Shown here piece after piece: positions 25,606 through 35,224 of a stretch of 64,000 nt of DNA; positions within the stretch are counted from its first letter, which is position 1, and each line of letters opens with the position of its first letter. Origin of the DNA: Solirubrobacteraceae bacterium (lineage in GTDB: Bacteria > Actinomycetota > Thermoleophilia > Solirubrobacterales > Solirubrobacteraceae). The notes beneath the pieces are model-generated. The model was not told where the DNA came from and did no database searches. It saw nothing but the letters and a program-made list of their open reading frames with translations. The DNA is taken from NCBI GenBank assembly GCA_025449845.1, contig JANWIP010000029.1, positions 1 to 64,000 of the forward strand, given 5' to 3'. The translations under genes and the position numbers were made by a program.

Positions 25606-27753
25606 ATGAAAACAACGCCATCAGGCAGGCGCGATAGAACTTATGCCATGAGCTCGGTCTCCAGTGGGCAGCGCATGCGCTCATTGCATCGCCTGCGCTT
25701 GCGCTCCACGCTCGCTGTACTGCTGGTGGCTGGTCTCTTCGTCGGCCTGCTCTCCTGCGCGGGTGTCGCTTCCGCGGATCCCGCGACCGAAGCCGCCAAT
25801 GCTGCCGAAGCCGCGTTGCTGTCCAGCGGCGTGGATGCCCCGGCGCTCACGGTCTCGGGGGGAACAGTCCAGTGGACTCCCGTCGCGCTTGAGAGCTCCT
25901 ACAGCGTGGCCATCTCAAACGCCGAACGTGGCGCGACCAACCGCGTAACGCGGTACCTGACAATCGAACGAGCGCCGGGTGGGACCCAGTCCTACACACC
26001 CAAGCTGGAACCAGGAGAAACGGTGTATGTAGGCGTGAGTGCGGACGGGGGCGCGACATGGTCTGAAGAAGAGGCCACCGTCAGCGCACCGGTCTCAGAA
26101 CCTACGGCCCCCACGCTGAGTGTCCACGGCGGCACCGTCCAGTGGAAATCGCTGGGGCCTGAGAGCTCCTATGGGGTCGCCATCTCCAACGATGTGCGCG
26201 GCGCCAGCGACAGGGTCACGCACTATCTGACGCTCCCGCGCCAGAGCGGCGAAGCCCAGTCCTACACACCCAAGCTGGAAGCTGGAGAAACGCTGTATGT
26301 AGGGGTCACGGCCGACAGCGGTGAAACATGGTCGCCGGCAGAGGTCACCGTTTCCGCACCCGCCTCAGAACCGGAACCGGAACCAGAGCCCCAGCCGGAA
26401 CCCGAACCGGCTCCCGAACTTGAACCGGAACCAGAACCGGCGCCCGAACCCAAAGAACCCGAAGCGCCCACACCAATCCCGTCGGCACCGGTGCTGAGCG
26501 TGCACGGCACCACGCTCACCTGGAAAGCGATTCCCGGGGTGAGCGGCTATACGCTCGCCACCATCCGCAATGCCACCACGACACGCAATACGACCTATCG
26601 GGCAATAGGCGCCGCCAACTTCGTCACGCCGCCTGCCGTGCCCGGCCAGACGATCAGCTATGGGCTTGCCGCTCGCACTCCGGTTGGGGGCCCCTGGGCG
26701 CAGGAGGTGTCGATCACCTACCCGCCGCCGACCAAGCCCCCGCCCAGCGAACCGCCTCCTTCCGAACCGCCCCCCTCACCCACGTTTGGGCTGCCGTTCG
26801 TGAAGGGCGTCGATGCCAACCTGCAAGGCTGGGGTATCAACAACCTCCCCCAGATCGCCGCGGAGATGAACTCCCTCGGCGTGAACTGGGAGCGCGAGGA
26901 CCTGTCCTGGGGGAGCATCGAGCCCCAGAAGGGTGTCTTCAACTGGTCGGGCTTTGACAGGACCGTTGCGGCCGCCAAGGAACGTGGCATCACGATCCTG
27001 CCGATCGTCGGCTACGCCCCATCCTGGACCGGCCCGACAAACTCCGCGGCCTACGCCGAATTCGTCGCGGCAGCCGTCGCCCGTTACGGCCCCGGCACCT
27101 CAGCGAACCTGCAGTGGTGGGAGCTATGGAACGAGCCCTACTTCGCCTACGCCTGGTCCGGGCATACCCCCGAACCAGAGGCCTACGGACGGGACGCGCT
27201 GGCAGCGGCTCAGGCAGCCAAGGCTGTTGCGCCATCGGTCAAGCTGCTCGTCGCCGCGGATTACCAGGAGTCGTCCCAGACCGGCGGCTCGAGCTCGGAA
27301 CAGAAGACCTGGGTCAACGATATGTTCGCGGCCGCGCCGACGCTGGGCAAGTGGATCGACGGCGTATCGGTGCACCCTTACGGCGGCGATCCCGCGCTGT
27401 CGCTCAAGGAAGCCGGCGGATACCTTGACACCAGTGGCAAATGGGGCTTTCAGCGGATCGACACGGTCCGCGGCAAGTTCCTCGCGCACGGCGTGAACGT
27501 GCCCTTCTGGATCACCGAGGAGGGTTGGTCTACGTGGGATATGAGCGAAGAAACGGTCGCGCGGAACTACGCCGACCTGTTCCCCCAGATCAAAGCCCGC
27601 CCCTGGATCAGGGCACTCTTCCCATTTGGTCTGCGCGAAGGCACCGCGCACCCCACCAATGACCAGGCCGCCTTTGGCCTGCTGAAGTTCGGCACCTGGC
27701 AGCCCAAGGCCTCCTGGACCTTCATCCAGGAAGGCTTCAAGACGCTCAACTGA
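25606..27753 (+). CDS. Secreted GH-A clan glycoside hydrolase with Fn3-like repeats (copy 1)
   Basis: A 715-residue exported protein. A signal peptide with hydrophobic core at about 35-53 ends near ASADPA. Three beta-sandwich repeats follow (about 80-162, 168-252, 295-373), the first two close copies. A Pro/Glu linker (255-290) and a Pro/Ser linker (373-392) separate domains. The catalytic TIM barrel spans about 395-715. Acid/base E510 is in WELWNEPYF and nucleophile E638 in WITEEGWST, as in the GH39/GH5 group. It probably trims or remodels the glycan made by this locus. The ATG at 25606 is preceded by GAAAGGGA. A close paralogue follows at 28158. Confidence 0.85.
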   Translation: MKTTPSGRRDRTYAMSSVSSGQRMRSLHRLRLRSTLAVLLVAGLFVGLLSCAGVASADPATEAANAAEAALLSSGVDAPALTVSGGTVQWTPVALESSYSVAISNAERGATNRVTRYLTIERAPGGTQSYTPKLEPGETVYVGVSADGGATWSEEEATVSAPVSEPTAPTLSVHGGTVQWKSLGPESSYGVAISNDVRGASDRVTHYLTLPRQSGEAQSYTPKLEAGETLYVGVTADSGETWSPAEVTVSAPASEPEPEPEPQPEPEPAPELEPEPEPAPEPKEPEAPTPIPSAPVLSVHGTTLTWKAIPGVSGYTLATIRNATTTRNTTYRAIGAANFVTPPAVPGQTISYGLAARTPVGGPWAQEVSITYPPPTKPPPSEPPPSEPPPSPTFGLPFVKGVDANLQGWGINNLPQIAAEMNSLGVNWEREDLSWGSIEPQKGVFNWSGFDRTVAAAKERGITILPIVGYAPSWTGPTNSAAYAEFVAAAVARYGPGTSANLQWWELWNEPYFAYAWSGHTPEPEAYGRDALAAAQAAKAVAPSVKLLVAADYQESSQTGGSSSEQKTWVNDMFAAAPTLGKWIDGVSVHPYGGDPALSLKEAGGYLDTSGKWGFQRIDTVRGKFLAHGVNVPFWITEEGWSTWDMSEETVARNYADLFPQIKARPWIRALFPFGLREGTAHPTNDQAAFGLLKFGTWQPKASWTFIQEGFKTLN
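26368..26475 (+). repeat. Pro-Glu dipeptide-rich coding repeat
   Basis: A run of CCGGAA, CCAGAG and related codon pairs encodes a (Pro-Glu)n linker between the second and third beta-sandwich domains. It is a rigid extended spacer typical of secreted multidomain hydrolases. The downstream paralogue does not share it. Confidence 0.75.
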
Positions 27754-27812
27754 GCAGCAGCTTGATCGATTACCGCATGCGGCGGGGACGCCGCGTGCGG
27801 TAACGCTGCTCA
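27751..27812 (+). terminator. Large nested hairpin after the first GH gene
   Basis: Starting at the stop codon, TGAGCAGC (27751) pairs with GCTGCTCA (27805-27812). Inside it, TTACCGCATGCGGCG (27770-27784) pairs with CGCCGCGTGCGGTAA (27789-27803) around loop GGGA with a single T-G pair. No T run follows, so it may be a Rho-independent-like terminator of GC-rich bacteria, or an mRNA-stabilising structure. Confidence 0.6.
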
Positions 27813-28157
27813 TCCGTCCAGGAGCTTTGCCTAGCGGCGTCCACGCCCGCCTGGACACAACAGCAGCCCCATATCGCCAATACCGGCGGGGGTTTTCCGC
27901 TGCTCGGGGGTGGCTTGCGCGGCTGAGTCGGGCGGCTGAGCAGACGAAACGCCCAGTTAGCCACGCAGACGCTCAAGGATGCCTGATCCTCGCCGAAAGA
28001 TTCCCTGCAGGCCTCAAGAAAGCGGCGCTTTAGCCCCCCCTTTCCGGATTGCCCCGGAAATGCGCCAGACAAATCCCGATAAAGGCACCCCCGTCGCGAG
28101 GCGGGCTCGCACAGCCAGGGGTCTCTCTGAGACAGCCCAGCCTCCGAAGGAGAAGCA
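27813..28157 (+). promoter_or_regulatory. Long structured leader of the second GH gene
   Basis: These 345 bases hold no recognisable gene. TTTCCGG-ATTGCC-CCGGAAA (28041-28060) is a 7-bp perfect hairpin. Further on, GGC, a CCCCG/CGGGG-like stem, CGCACAGCC and a GTCTC-TCT-GAGAC hairpin lie close together before the GAAGGAGAA ribosome binding site. The arrangement suggests a folded leader. It faintly recalls a c-di-GMP-I type core (GGCA ... CGCACAGCC), but key consensus parts are missing and I do not claim that class. Confidence 0.35.
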
Positions 28158-30434
28158 ATGCTCACAGCGCTGTTGCATCGCCGATGGCCGTCCAGCAGGT
28201 TCCTGGCATCGCTCTTCCTGACCAGTCTGGCTCTCCTGACAGCTGGCACTGCGGCAGCGCGGCCCACCTACTCCTCCCAAACTTCGGCCACATCGAGCGC
28301 GCTGGATGCGGCAGCCGCGGCGAATATCCACGCCGACCGCGCACTGGTGGCCGGAGCAAGGGCTTTGCGCGCCTGCCAAGTCAAGCACCGCCGGCGCTGC
28401 AATGCCGCACAGAAGGCCCTCCAGCGCGCCGGACGTCGCCTGGCCAATGGTGAGAGCCGCCTCTCGCGACTGGCGCGCGGCAGCAGCCGGGCGATCAGTG
28501 CATCCAGCGCGACACAGGCACCCCAAATCACCATATCCGGTCAGACGGTGAGCTGGAACAGGCCCGGCAGGGCGCACCAGTTCGTATTCGTGCGCAAGGT
28601 CCAAGGGGAGGCTGCCCAGTACTCGGTCATCAACGGCATCTCGACCACGCCGCCGCCCGTGCCCGGCTTCAGCGTCCGCTACAGCGTGCGCACCAACGTC
28701 AGAGGCTCGGTGTGGGCGCACGAGAAGTCGATCTCCTATCCGGCGCCCGCGACCCTGGGCACGCCGCCGAGCGAACCCCCAGCAGGCGAACTACCCGCAA
28801 GCGAAACGCCCGCGAGCACCCCACCACCCACAAGCACCCCCCCCACAAGCCCGCCCACAAGCACCCCGCCGAGCGACCCCCAGACGGCGCCGATCATCAC
28901 GGTCTCCGGGCAGACCTTGACCTGGGTGCAGATCGCCAACGTCAACACCTACGTGTTGGTGAGCAAGGTTGCGGGCCAGGCGGATCAGTACACAACGGTG
29001 AGTGGTAACTCGATCACCCCACCGGCGGTGGCAGGCGCGACGGTCAGCTACAGCGTGCGCACCGCCGTCGAAGGCAGTGCCTGGGCACCCGAAGTGTCGA
29101 TCGTCTACCCGCGGAGCGCCCCCGCCACGCCAGTGTTGAGCGTGCACGGGGATACGGTCTCCTGGACGGCGATTCCGGGGATCACGGCCTACAAGTTGGC
29201 CACCGTGCGAAACCCCGGTACCAACCGCGCAACGAGCTACCAACAGGTCACTGGCACCAGCTTCACTCCCCCGGCGGTACCCGGTCAGACCGTCAACTAC
29301 GGGCTGGCCGCCAGCGCTCCCACCAAGGGCGCCTGGGCGCATGAGGTGTCGATCACCTACGCCGCGCAGACTCCCGCGCCCAGCGAACCGCCGAGCACGC
29401 CCCCACCGCCAAGCAACCCTGAACCGCCGAGCAGCCCCGAACCGCCCAGCGGCTCCTCGGAAACTTTCGGCTTGCCGTTTGCGAAGGGCGTCGATGCGAA
29501 TCTCGAGGGATGGGGTACCAATAACCTCCCGGAAATCGCCTCGGAGATGAGCTCGCTCGGCGTGAACTGGGAGCGCGAGGACCTGTCCTGGGGGAGCATC
29601 GAGCCCCAGAAGGGCGTCTTTGACTGGTCGCGCTTCGACAAGACCGTGACGGCCGCCAAGGAACATGGCATCACGATCCTGCCGATCGTCGGCTACGCAC
29701 CATCCTGGACCAGCCCAACCGACAGCGCTGCCTACGCCGAATTCGTCGCGGCGGCGGTCGCGCGGTATGGGCCGGGCACGACGGACAACCTGCAGTGGTG
29801 GGAGCTGTGGAACGAGCCCTACTTCGCCTACGCCTGGTCCGGGCATATGCCCGAACCGGAGGCCTACGCCAAGGACGTGCTCGCGGCCGCCGAAGCGGCC
29901 AAGGCGCTCGCCCCGTCGGTCAAGCTGCTGGTCGCGGCCGACTACCAGGAGTCAGCCCAGACCGGCGGCTCCAGCAAGGAACAGAAGACCTGGGTCGATG
30001 ACATGTTCACGGCCGCCCCGACGCTCGGCAGGTGGATCGACGGCGTATCGGTGCACCCCTACGGCGGCGACCCCGCGCTGCCGCTGAAGCAAAAGGGCGG
30101 ATACCTCGATACGAGCGGCAAGTGGGGCTTTCAGCGGATCGACACGATCCGCGAAAAGTTCCTTGCGCACGGCGTCAACGTGCCCTTCTGGATCACCGAG
30201 GAGGGCTGGTCGACCTGGAACATGAGCGAAGAAACGGTCGCGCACAACTACGCCGACCTCTTCCCCCAGATCAAAGCGCGCCCCTGGATCAGGGCCCTGT
30301 TCCCCTTTGGCCTGCGCGAAGGCACCGCGCACCCCACCAACGACCAGGCCGCCTACGGGCTGCTGAAGTACGGCACCTGGCAGCCCAAGGCATCTTGGAC
30401 AATCATGCAAGAAGGGTTTAAGACGCTCAGCTGA
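28158..30434 (+). CDS. Secreted GH-A clan glycoside hydrolase with Fn3-like repeats (copy 2)
   Basis: A 758-residue paralogue of the gene at 25606. The signal peptide core is FLASLFLTSLALLTAGTAAA. An extra N-terminal helical segment with Lys/Arg and Cys (LRACQVKHRRRCNAAQKALQ) is absent from copy 1. Three beta-sandwich repeats and Pro/Ser/Thr linkers follow. The catalytic barrel (about 435-758) is nearly identical to copy 1, including at the DNA level, with acid/base E553 and nucleophile E681. The strong ribosome binding site GAAGGAGAA precedes the ATG. The conserved catalytic domain with diverged front parts suggests recent duplication or gene conversion. Confidence 0.85.
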   Translation: MLTALLHRRWPSSRFLASLFLTSLALLTAGTAAARPTYSSQTSATSSALDAAAAANIHADRALVAGARALRACQVKHRRRCNAAQKALQRAGRRLANGESRLSRLARGSSRAISASSATQAPQITISGQTVSWNRPGRAHQFVFVRKVQGEAAQYSVINGISTTPPPVPGFSVRYSVRTNVRGSVWAHEKSISYPAPATLGTPPSEPPAGELPASETPASTPPPTSTPPTSPPTSTPPSDPQTAPIITVSGQTLTWVQIANVNTYVLVSKVAGQADQYTTVSGNSITPPAVAGATVSYSVRTAVEGSAWAPEVSIVYPRSAPATPVLSVHGDTVSWTAIPGITAYKLATVRNPGTNRATSYQQVTGTSFTPPAVPGQTVNYGLAASAPTKGAWAHEVSITYAAQTPAPSEPPSTPPPPSNPEPPSSPEPPSGSSETFGLPFAKGVDANLEGWGTNNLPEIASEMSSLGVNWEREDLSWGSIEPQKGVFDWSRFDKTVTAAKEHGITILPIVGYAPSWTSPTDSAAYAEFVAAAVARYGPGTTDNLQWWELWNEPYFAYAWSGHMPEPEAYAKDVLAAAEAAKALAPSVKLLVAADYQESAQTGGSSKEQKTWVDDMFTAAPTLGRWIDGVSVHPYGGDPALPLKQKGGYLDTSGKWGFQRIDTIREKFLAHGVNVPFWITEEGWSTWNMSEETVAHNYADLFPQIKARPWIRALFPFGLREGTAHPTNDQAAYGLLKYGTWQPKASWTIMQEGFKTLS

Positions 30435-30483
30435 AAAAATGCTGATGCATGAGAAGAGCAACAGCCGCCGCTAGCATCCTGGG

Positions 30484-31857
30484 GTGTCGATGAACGCAAC
30501 GCGCCGCTGGGCCGTCCTCGCCACGGGAGCGATCCTGCTGGGACTCGCCGGCGGGGCGCTGGCCGACAAGCGCCCGAGCACGATGATCGTGCTTTGCCTC
30601 ATCACCGCCGCGGTCCTCGCTTTGGCGATGCTCGGCGATCGAGCCTTTCCCTGGGCGATCGTGATGGTGGCGGTGATTCCCTGGTTCCCGTTCACCGAGC
30701 ACTCCGAAGCGCCGAGTGGGATCAATCAGAAGGCGATCTGCACAGCGGTCGCCGTCGCGCCGCTGCTGCCGTGGCTGTGGTCGCTGGCTGTTGGGGGCCG
30801 ACGTACGCGACCCAGCCCGCGCGCCCTGCTGATGGGTCTGGTGTTTGCCGGCCTGACGCTGCTGATCTTCCAGACACTCGGAGGTGTCTCCAAGATGATC
30901 GACACCCAGGTCGTCGGCTTTCTGTTCATCGGCGTATCCTTTCTCTGCGCGCGTCGCTTCGTGGACCTGCGCGGCTGGCCAGAGGCCGGCTTCGCCGGCC
31001 TCTGCATCCTGCTGCTGCTGGGAGTGGATGCGGCGGTCACCTCGCCCGGAGCGCGGGTCGGATATTTCTCCGGGTACCCAATAACCTACGGCGCGCTAGT
31101 CGTGGGCCTGCTGCCGGTTGGCCTGTTGTATGCCTACGGCCGCTCGCGGCTCTTGGCAGGTGTCATCGCCGCGACCACCGGGGTCCTGCTGGTGCTCAGC
31201 GAATCGCGCAGCGCATGGGTCGCCGCGGTCGTGATGCTGCTCGTGCTCGTCGCACTGCTGGCGCGGCGCGGAAACCTACGTGCACTGTCGCTGATCGGAG
31301 CCACGGCGTTGCTCGTCGTGACCCTCATCATCGGCACCGGCTCGCTGCACAAAGTCGTCGAACAGCGACTCAGCGCCAAAAACACCAACAGCATCTCGGT
31401 CACGCACCGCGCTTGGAGCTACAACTACGCGACCACCCAGATCGGCAAGAACCCACTGTTCGGCGCCGGAGCTCCGGGCTTCGCGGCCATACAAGCGGCG
31501 AATCTCACAAGCATCGGGGCGATCGACAATGGCTATCTGTCGGTCACCGTGGACATGGGTCTGATCGGTCTCATGGTCGCGTTCATCCCGATCATGGTCG
31601 CACTGGCCTTCCTGTTGCGCTGCCTGCGTCTCGGCGCGGCTCCCCCGCTGGAGGTCGCGCTCGCGCTGGGAATCGTGGGCATTGCCGTCGTCACTGCCTT
31701 CTATGACAGCTTCTACTGGGCGCAGCTGGACCTGCTGATGGGCGCCATGGGAGGTGTGCTGTCGGTGCGGATCTACGAGATCGTGCCTGCCAGGGCGGCT
31801 CGAAGGGAAGAAGCCGTCGAACGCGAGCCCGCACTCGGGCTGCTCACGGCTCAGTAG
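30484..31857 (+). CDS. O-antigen ligase/polymerase-like membrane protein (Wzy/WaaL type)
   Basis: A 457-residue polytopic membrane protein with about ten to twelve hydrophobic segments. The larger loop in the second half (VTHRAWSYNYATTQIGKNPL, then FGAGAPGFAAIQ) is the signature of the Wzy_C/O-antigen ligase family; the N(H)xxL-type surroundings and the arginines there are typical. It would join repeat units on the outer face of the membrane. The GTG at 30484 or ATG at 30490 begins it. It lies between the secreted hydrolases and the chain-length/BY-kinase gene, as expected of a polymerase. Confidence 0.82.
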   Translation: MSMNATRRWAVLATGAILLGLAGGALADKRPSTMIVLCLITAAVLALAMLGDRAFPWAIVMVAVIPWFPFTEHSEAPSGINQKAICTAVAVAPLLPWLWSLAVGGRRTRPSPRALLMGLVFAGLTLLIFQTLGGVSKMIDTQVVGFLFIGVSFLCARRFVDLRGWPEAGFAGLCILLLLGVDAAVTSPGARVGYFSGYPITYGALVVGLLPVGLLYAYGRSRLLAGVIAATTGVLLVLSESRSAWVAAVVMLLVLVALLARRGNLRALSLIGATALLVVTLIIGTGSLHKVVEQRLSAKNTNSISVTHRAWSYNYATTQIGKNPLFGAGAPGFAAIQAANLTSIGAIDNGYLSVTVDMGLIGLMVAFIPIMVALAFLLRCLRLGAAPPLEVALALGIVGIAVVTAFYDSFYWAQLDLLMGAMGGVLSVRIYEIVPARAARREEAVEREPALGLLTAQ

Positions 31858-31864
31858 GCACCGC

Positions 31865-31900
31865 GCGCGGCTGCGCAAAGAAGCGCGGCTGCGCAGAGAA
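31865..31900. repeat. Two tandem 18-base repeats between convergent genes
   Basis: GCGCGGCTGCGCAAAGAA is followed directly by the same 18 bases with one change (CAGAGAA). Each unit contains GCGC arms that can pair. They lie in the 47-base gap between convergent genes, so a role as a two-way terminator is plausible. Confidence 0.55.
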
Positions 31901-31904
31901 GGGC

Positions 31905-33497
31905 TCAGGTAGGCGTCGAGACACGGGGCCGGGCGACCTCCTCGCGATCCCCGTTGTCGCCGGCCTTGCCGCCGGGCCTGCTGCCGGGTTTGCGCGGCGT
32001 CTCGCTGTAGTAGTACTCGCCATCGATCGACCCGGTCACCCCTGTGATCACCAGGCCGAAGACCTTGCGCCCGCTCTGCTCGAGGATGCGCCGGGCGGAA
32101 CGGACCCGGTCGCGGCGGCTTGAGCCCGCGCGGGCCACCAGGATCACGCCGTCTATCTCGGGCAACTGGATCAGCACACGAGTATCGGCGACCGGCAGCA
32201 GCGGGGGTGAATCGATGATCACGACTTCGGCGTTTTCGCGCACCCCCGCGACCACCGCGGACATCCGCCCCGCGCTGAGCAGATCCGCGGAGTTCGGCGG
32301 ATTTATGCCGCTGGGCAGGATCGAGAGGTTGGGGTCTCCGGGCCGGGTGATGAGATAGTCGTTCAGAGCGCCTTCGGATATCAACAGGTCGGAGAGGCCA
32401 GGGGCATCCGAGTCCACGCCCAGTTGCGCAGCCGCTGTGGGACGGCGCATGTCGGCCTCGATCAGGATCACGCTCCGGCCGACGGCCGCAAGCGCACAGG
32501 AAAGGTTGACCGCGACGGTGCTCTTGCCCTCGCTCTCCTCGGCGCTCGTGATCACGAAGCAGCGCGCCGCGCCGGTCGGATCGACAAAGCGCAGGCTCTC
32601 GCGCAGCATGCGGTATGCCTCGCCGGCCGGTCCGACGAGCTGAGCGGCGACCGCTCCCCCCCGTGGGGGCCGTGTCTGGGGGATGCTGGCGATCACCGGA
32701 TAGCCGCCGTAGGCGCGCTCGATGTCCTCGAAGGTCTTCAGCCTGCGGTCGAGGAAATCGACGAGCAGCGCGAGCCCGCAGCCGAGGAACAGCCCGATCA
32801 CACCCCCGAGGAGCGCATCGCGCTTGGGCTTGGGCGCCACCGGCACGCCATTCGGCTGGGCGGCGGCGATGACCTCGCCGTTGCCCGTCTGCAAGGCCCT
32901 CAGCACCCGTAACTGGCGCAGGCTGTTTTCGAGCTTGGGCTTTTCGGCCGGCGAGGCAGTCGCCAGCGACTGGATGACGAGTTCCTCTGCCTGGGAGACC
33001 AAGGCCCTGTCGGTTTCGCGCCTGTAGCTGATGTACCCAGCGGCAAAAGCATTGGCAACCGCCGCTGCATCCGCCGGCGTCGATCGCTTGGCCTGGATCT
33101 CGGCGATATTGGCGTTGGAGCTCGGGGAGACCGAGATCGAGCCAAGCAGCGCTTCTGGCGATTCCTGGGAATGGAGAAGCTTTTGCGCCTCCTCGGCGAC
33201 GCTGATCGAGGTGACGACGTCGATGTTGGTCTGGGTCGTGCGCTGCGGTTCTTCGGCCCCCTGCTGGTAGAGACCACTCCCGAACAGCGCCTGGGCGAAG
33301 CCCGGTTCGCGGAACAGCAGCTGAGAGGTGGAGCTGTACTGCTTGGGCTTGTGCAGCGAAAGCGCCGTGGCAGCGGTGATGCTGACGAGGAATACGACGA
33401 TCACGATCAACTTGCGCCGCCAGAGCACAGACAGCAGCTCGAAGGGCGAGATGGTAGGAGCTGCCTGGCGATCGAGCGGGGGATCGTTAACGGCCAC
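31905..33497 (-). CDS. Polysaccharide chain-length protein fused to a BY-kinase
   Basis: A 530-residue inner-membrane protein. A Wzz domain has membrane helices at about 29-47 and 228-248 flanking the extracytoplasmic part. The cytoplasmic bacterial tyrosine kinase follows: Walker A SAEESEGKST (318-327), Walker A' ILIEADMRRP (345-353), Walker B VVIIDSPP (D429). The C-terminal tail carries the Tyr cluster EYYYSE (495-497) for autophosphorylation. It controls chain length and export by cycling between phosphorylated and dephosphorylated states. The matching phosphatase is probably the CpsB-like PHP protein at 62849. It is divergent from the GT-C gene with a 191-base gap. Confidence 0.92.
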   Translation of the reverse strand: MAVNDPPLDRQAAPTISPFELLSVLWRRKLIVIVVFLVSITAATALSLHKPKQYSSTSQLLFREPGFAQALFGSGLYQQGAEEPQRTTQTNIDVVTSISVAEEAQKLLHSQESPEALLGSISVSPSSNANIAEIQAKRSTPADAAAVANAFAAGYISYRRETDRALVSQAEELVIQSLATASPAEKPKLENSLRQLRVLRALQTGNGEVIAAAQPNGVPVAPKPKRDALLGGVIGLFLGCGLALLVDFLDRRLKTFEDIERAYGGYPVIASIPQTRPPRGGAVAAQLVGPAGEAYRMLRESLRFVDPTGAARCFVITSAEESEGKSTVAVNLSCALAAVGRSVILIEADMRRPTAAAQLGVDSDAPGLSDLLISEGALNDYLITRPGDPNLSILPSGINPPNSADLLSAGRMSAVVAGVRENAEVVIIDSPPLLPVADTRVLIQLPEIDGVILVARAGSSRRDRVRSARRILEQSGRKVFGLVITGVTGSIDGEYYYSETPRKPGSRPGGKAGDNGDREEVARPRVSTPT

Positions 33498-33688
33498 GTT
33501 CGGCCAGCCTTCGCATTGGGCTGTTCACTAGTTGCATCATACGTCGGTAGGGGCGTCGAGAAGCCACGTAGACCTATCGGTCAGGCGAACGTCGCCCTTG
33601 ACCCTCAGATCCCCTCTACCCGGCAGCCCCGCTCCCGCAACCTTCCGACACCGGGCAGCGCCGCTCGCGCAACTGAGATAATCCTTAG

Positions 33689-35206
33689 GTGGGCACGATC
33701 GGAGCGCCCGGAGCCGCCGCCAGCGCCGCAGCAGGCGAGCGGCCCCACGCGCGCACAGCAGATAGATCCTGGCAGCTGAACGCGACCGCGCTCGTGATCG
33801 CCCTGACCGCGCTTGGAGCGATCCTGCGCTTCGCCACGCTGGACGTGCAGAGCATCTGGCTGGACGAGTCGGCGACGATGATCCTGGTGCACCGCGGCCT
33901 GAGCGGACTGCTCTCCCACCTGCCCGCAAGCGAGTCGGCGCCGCCGCTCTACTACGTGCTGATTTGGGCCTGGACGAAGGTTTTCGGCGCCGGAGTGCTT
34001 GGCTTCCGCTCCTTCTCCGCGCTCGTGGGCACGCTGACGATCCCCGTGATGTACCTGGCCGGACGACGAATCTCCCCTCGCGTAGGGCTGTGGGCGGCGA
34101 CCCTTACCGCCATCAACCCAGCCATGTACTACTACTCCCAGGAGGCTCGCGCCTATGCCCTGCTGATCTTCTTCAGCGCAGCCGCCCTGGTGCTGTGGCA
34201 GCGCGCGTTGCAGGAGCCCAGCGCGCGCCGCTTGGCACTGTGGTCGCTGGCCTCGATTCTCGCGCTGCTGACGCACTACTTCGCCGTCTTCCTGTTCGTG
34301 CCCGAGGCGGTCATACTCGCGCGCCGGCTGGGTTGGCGACGCGTTGCCATCCCGGGCGGTGCGGTCGTGCTGGTCGGCCTGGCCCTGGTGCCACTCGCGC
34401 TGCGCGAGCGCGCCGACGGCAAGTCCAACTGGATCCAGGGCAGTTCGCTGATATCGCGCCTGGCGCAGGTGCCTAAGCAGTTCCTGATCGGTCTCTATGG
34501 GCCGCTTGAGATCTACTCCACGCTGGCGGCGGGCCTGCTCGCAGCGGGGGCGATCGTACTGCTGGTGCGTCGTGGCAATGCGCGTGAGAAGCGGCTCGCA
34601 CGCGATGTCGCGATCGTCATGGTGGTCGCCTTGGCACTGCCAGCGCTGTTAGCCGTGACGCACGCGCTGGACATCTTCAATGGGCGCAACGTGATGGCCA
34701 CCTGGCCCCCCGCGGCCGTGCTGGTCGCCATCGGCCTCGGTATGACGCACGCCAAGCGCGCCGGAGCGTTGCTGGGCGCTGGCATTTGCGCCATCTTCCT
34801 GCTGGTGATCTATGGCATCGACATCACGCCGGGCTATCAACGCGATGACTGGCGCGGCGTGGCCCAGACGCTGCAGGCGCCCGCGGCGGATCGCGTGATC
34901 GTCGCCCCCGAACACGGTTCCTCTCCGTTGTACATCTACATGCCCTCAAGCCAGAACCTCACCACCCCGAGCACCACCACACACGAAGTCGCCTTCGTCG
35001 CGTTGCGCAGCCAGCACACCGGACACAAGCCATATCCGCCTTCAGTGCCCACCAGCCCGCCGCCCGGCTTTCGCCTGCTGAGCGTGCACCGAACCGAAGC
35101 CTTCGCCGTCGTACGCTTCCGCGCCAGCGGCGAGGCCAAGGTGAGCGTGAGCTCACTGCGACGCATGAGCGGTGAACCCAAGGCAGACGTTTTTCTTCAG
35201 CGCTGA
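33689..35206 (+). CDS. GT-C (GT39/ArnT-like) membrane glycosyltransferase
   Basis: A 505-residue integral membrane transferase with about ten to twelve helices. The first extracellular loop carries the acidic motif IWLDESATM that is typical of GT39/PMT-like enzymes, followed by ESAPPLYYVLIWAW and the YYSQEARAYALL region. It uses a polyprenyl-phosphate sugar on the outer face. The soluble tail (from about 400) is short. The start is GTG at 33689. It probably decorates the glycan after export. Confidence 0.85.
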   Translation: MGTIGAPGAAASAAAGERPHARTADRSWQLNATALVIALTALGAILRFATLDVQSIWLDESATMILVHRGLSGLLSHLPASESAPPLYYVLIWAWTKVFGAGVLGFRSFSALVGTLTIPVMYLAGRRISPRVGLWAATLTAINPAMYYYSQEARAYALLIFFSAAALVLWQRALQEPSARRLALWSLASILALLTHYFAVFLFVPEAVILARRLGWRRVAIPGGAVVLVGLALVPLALRERADGKSNWIQGSSLISRLAQVPKQFLIGLYGPLEIYSTLAAGLLAAGAIVLLVRRGNAREKRLARDVAIVMVVALALPALLAVTHALDIFNGRNVMATWPPAAVLVAIGLGMTHAKRAGALLGAGICAIFLLVIYGIDITPGYQRDDWRGVAQTLQAPAADRVIVAPEHGSSPLYIYMPSSQNLTTPSTTTHEVAFVALRSQHTGHKPYPPSVPTSPPPGFRLLSVHRTEAFAVVRFRASGEAKVSVSSLRRMSGEPKADVFLQR

Positions 35207-35224
35207 GGCGAGGGAAGACAGCAC

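Noticed and set aside
28081..28140. A c-di-GMP-I (GEMM) riboswitch
   Set aside because: GGCA and CGCACAGCC are in the right order, but the tetraloop receptor and the second helix consensus are not recognisable.
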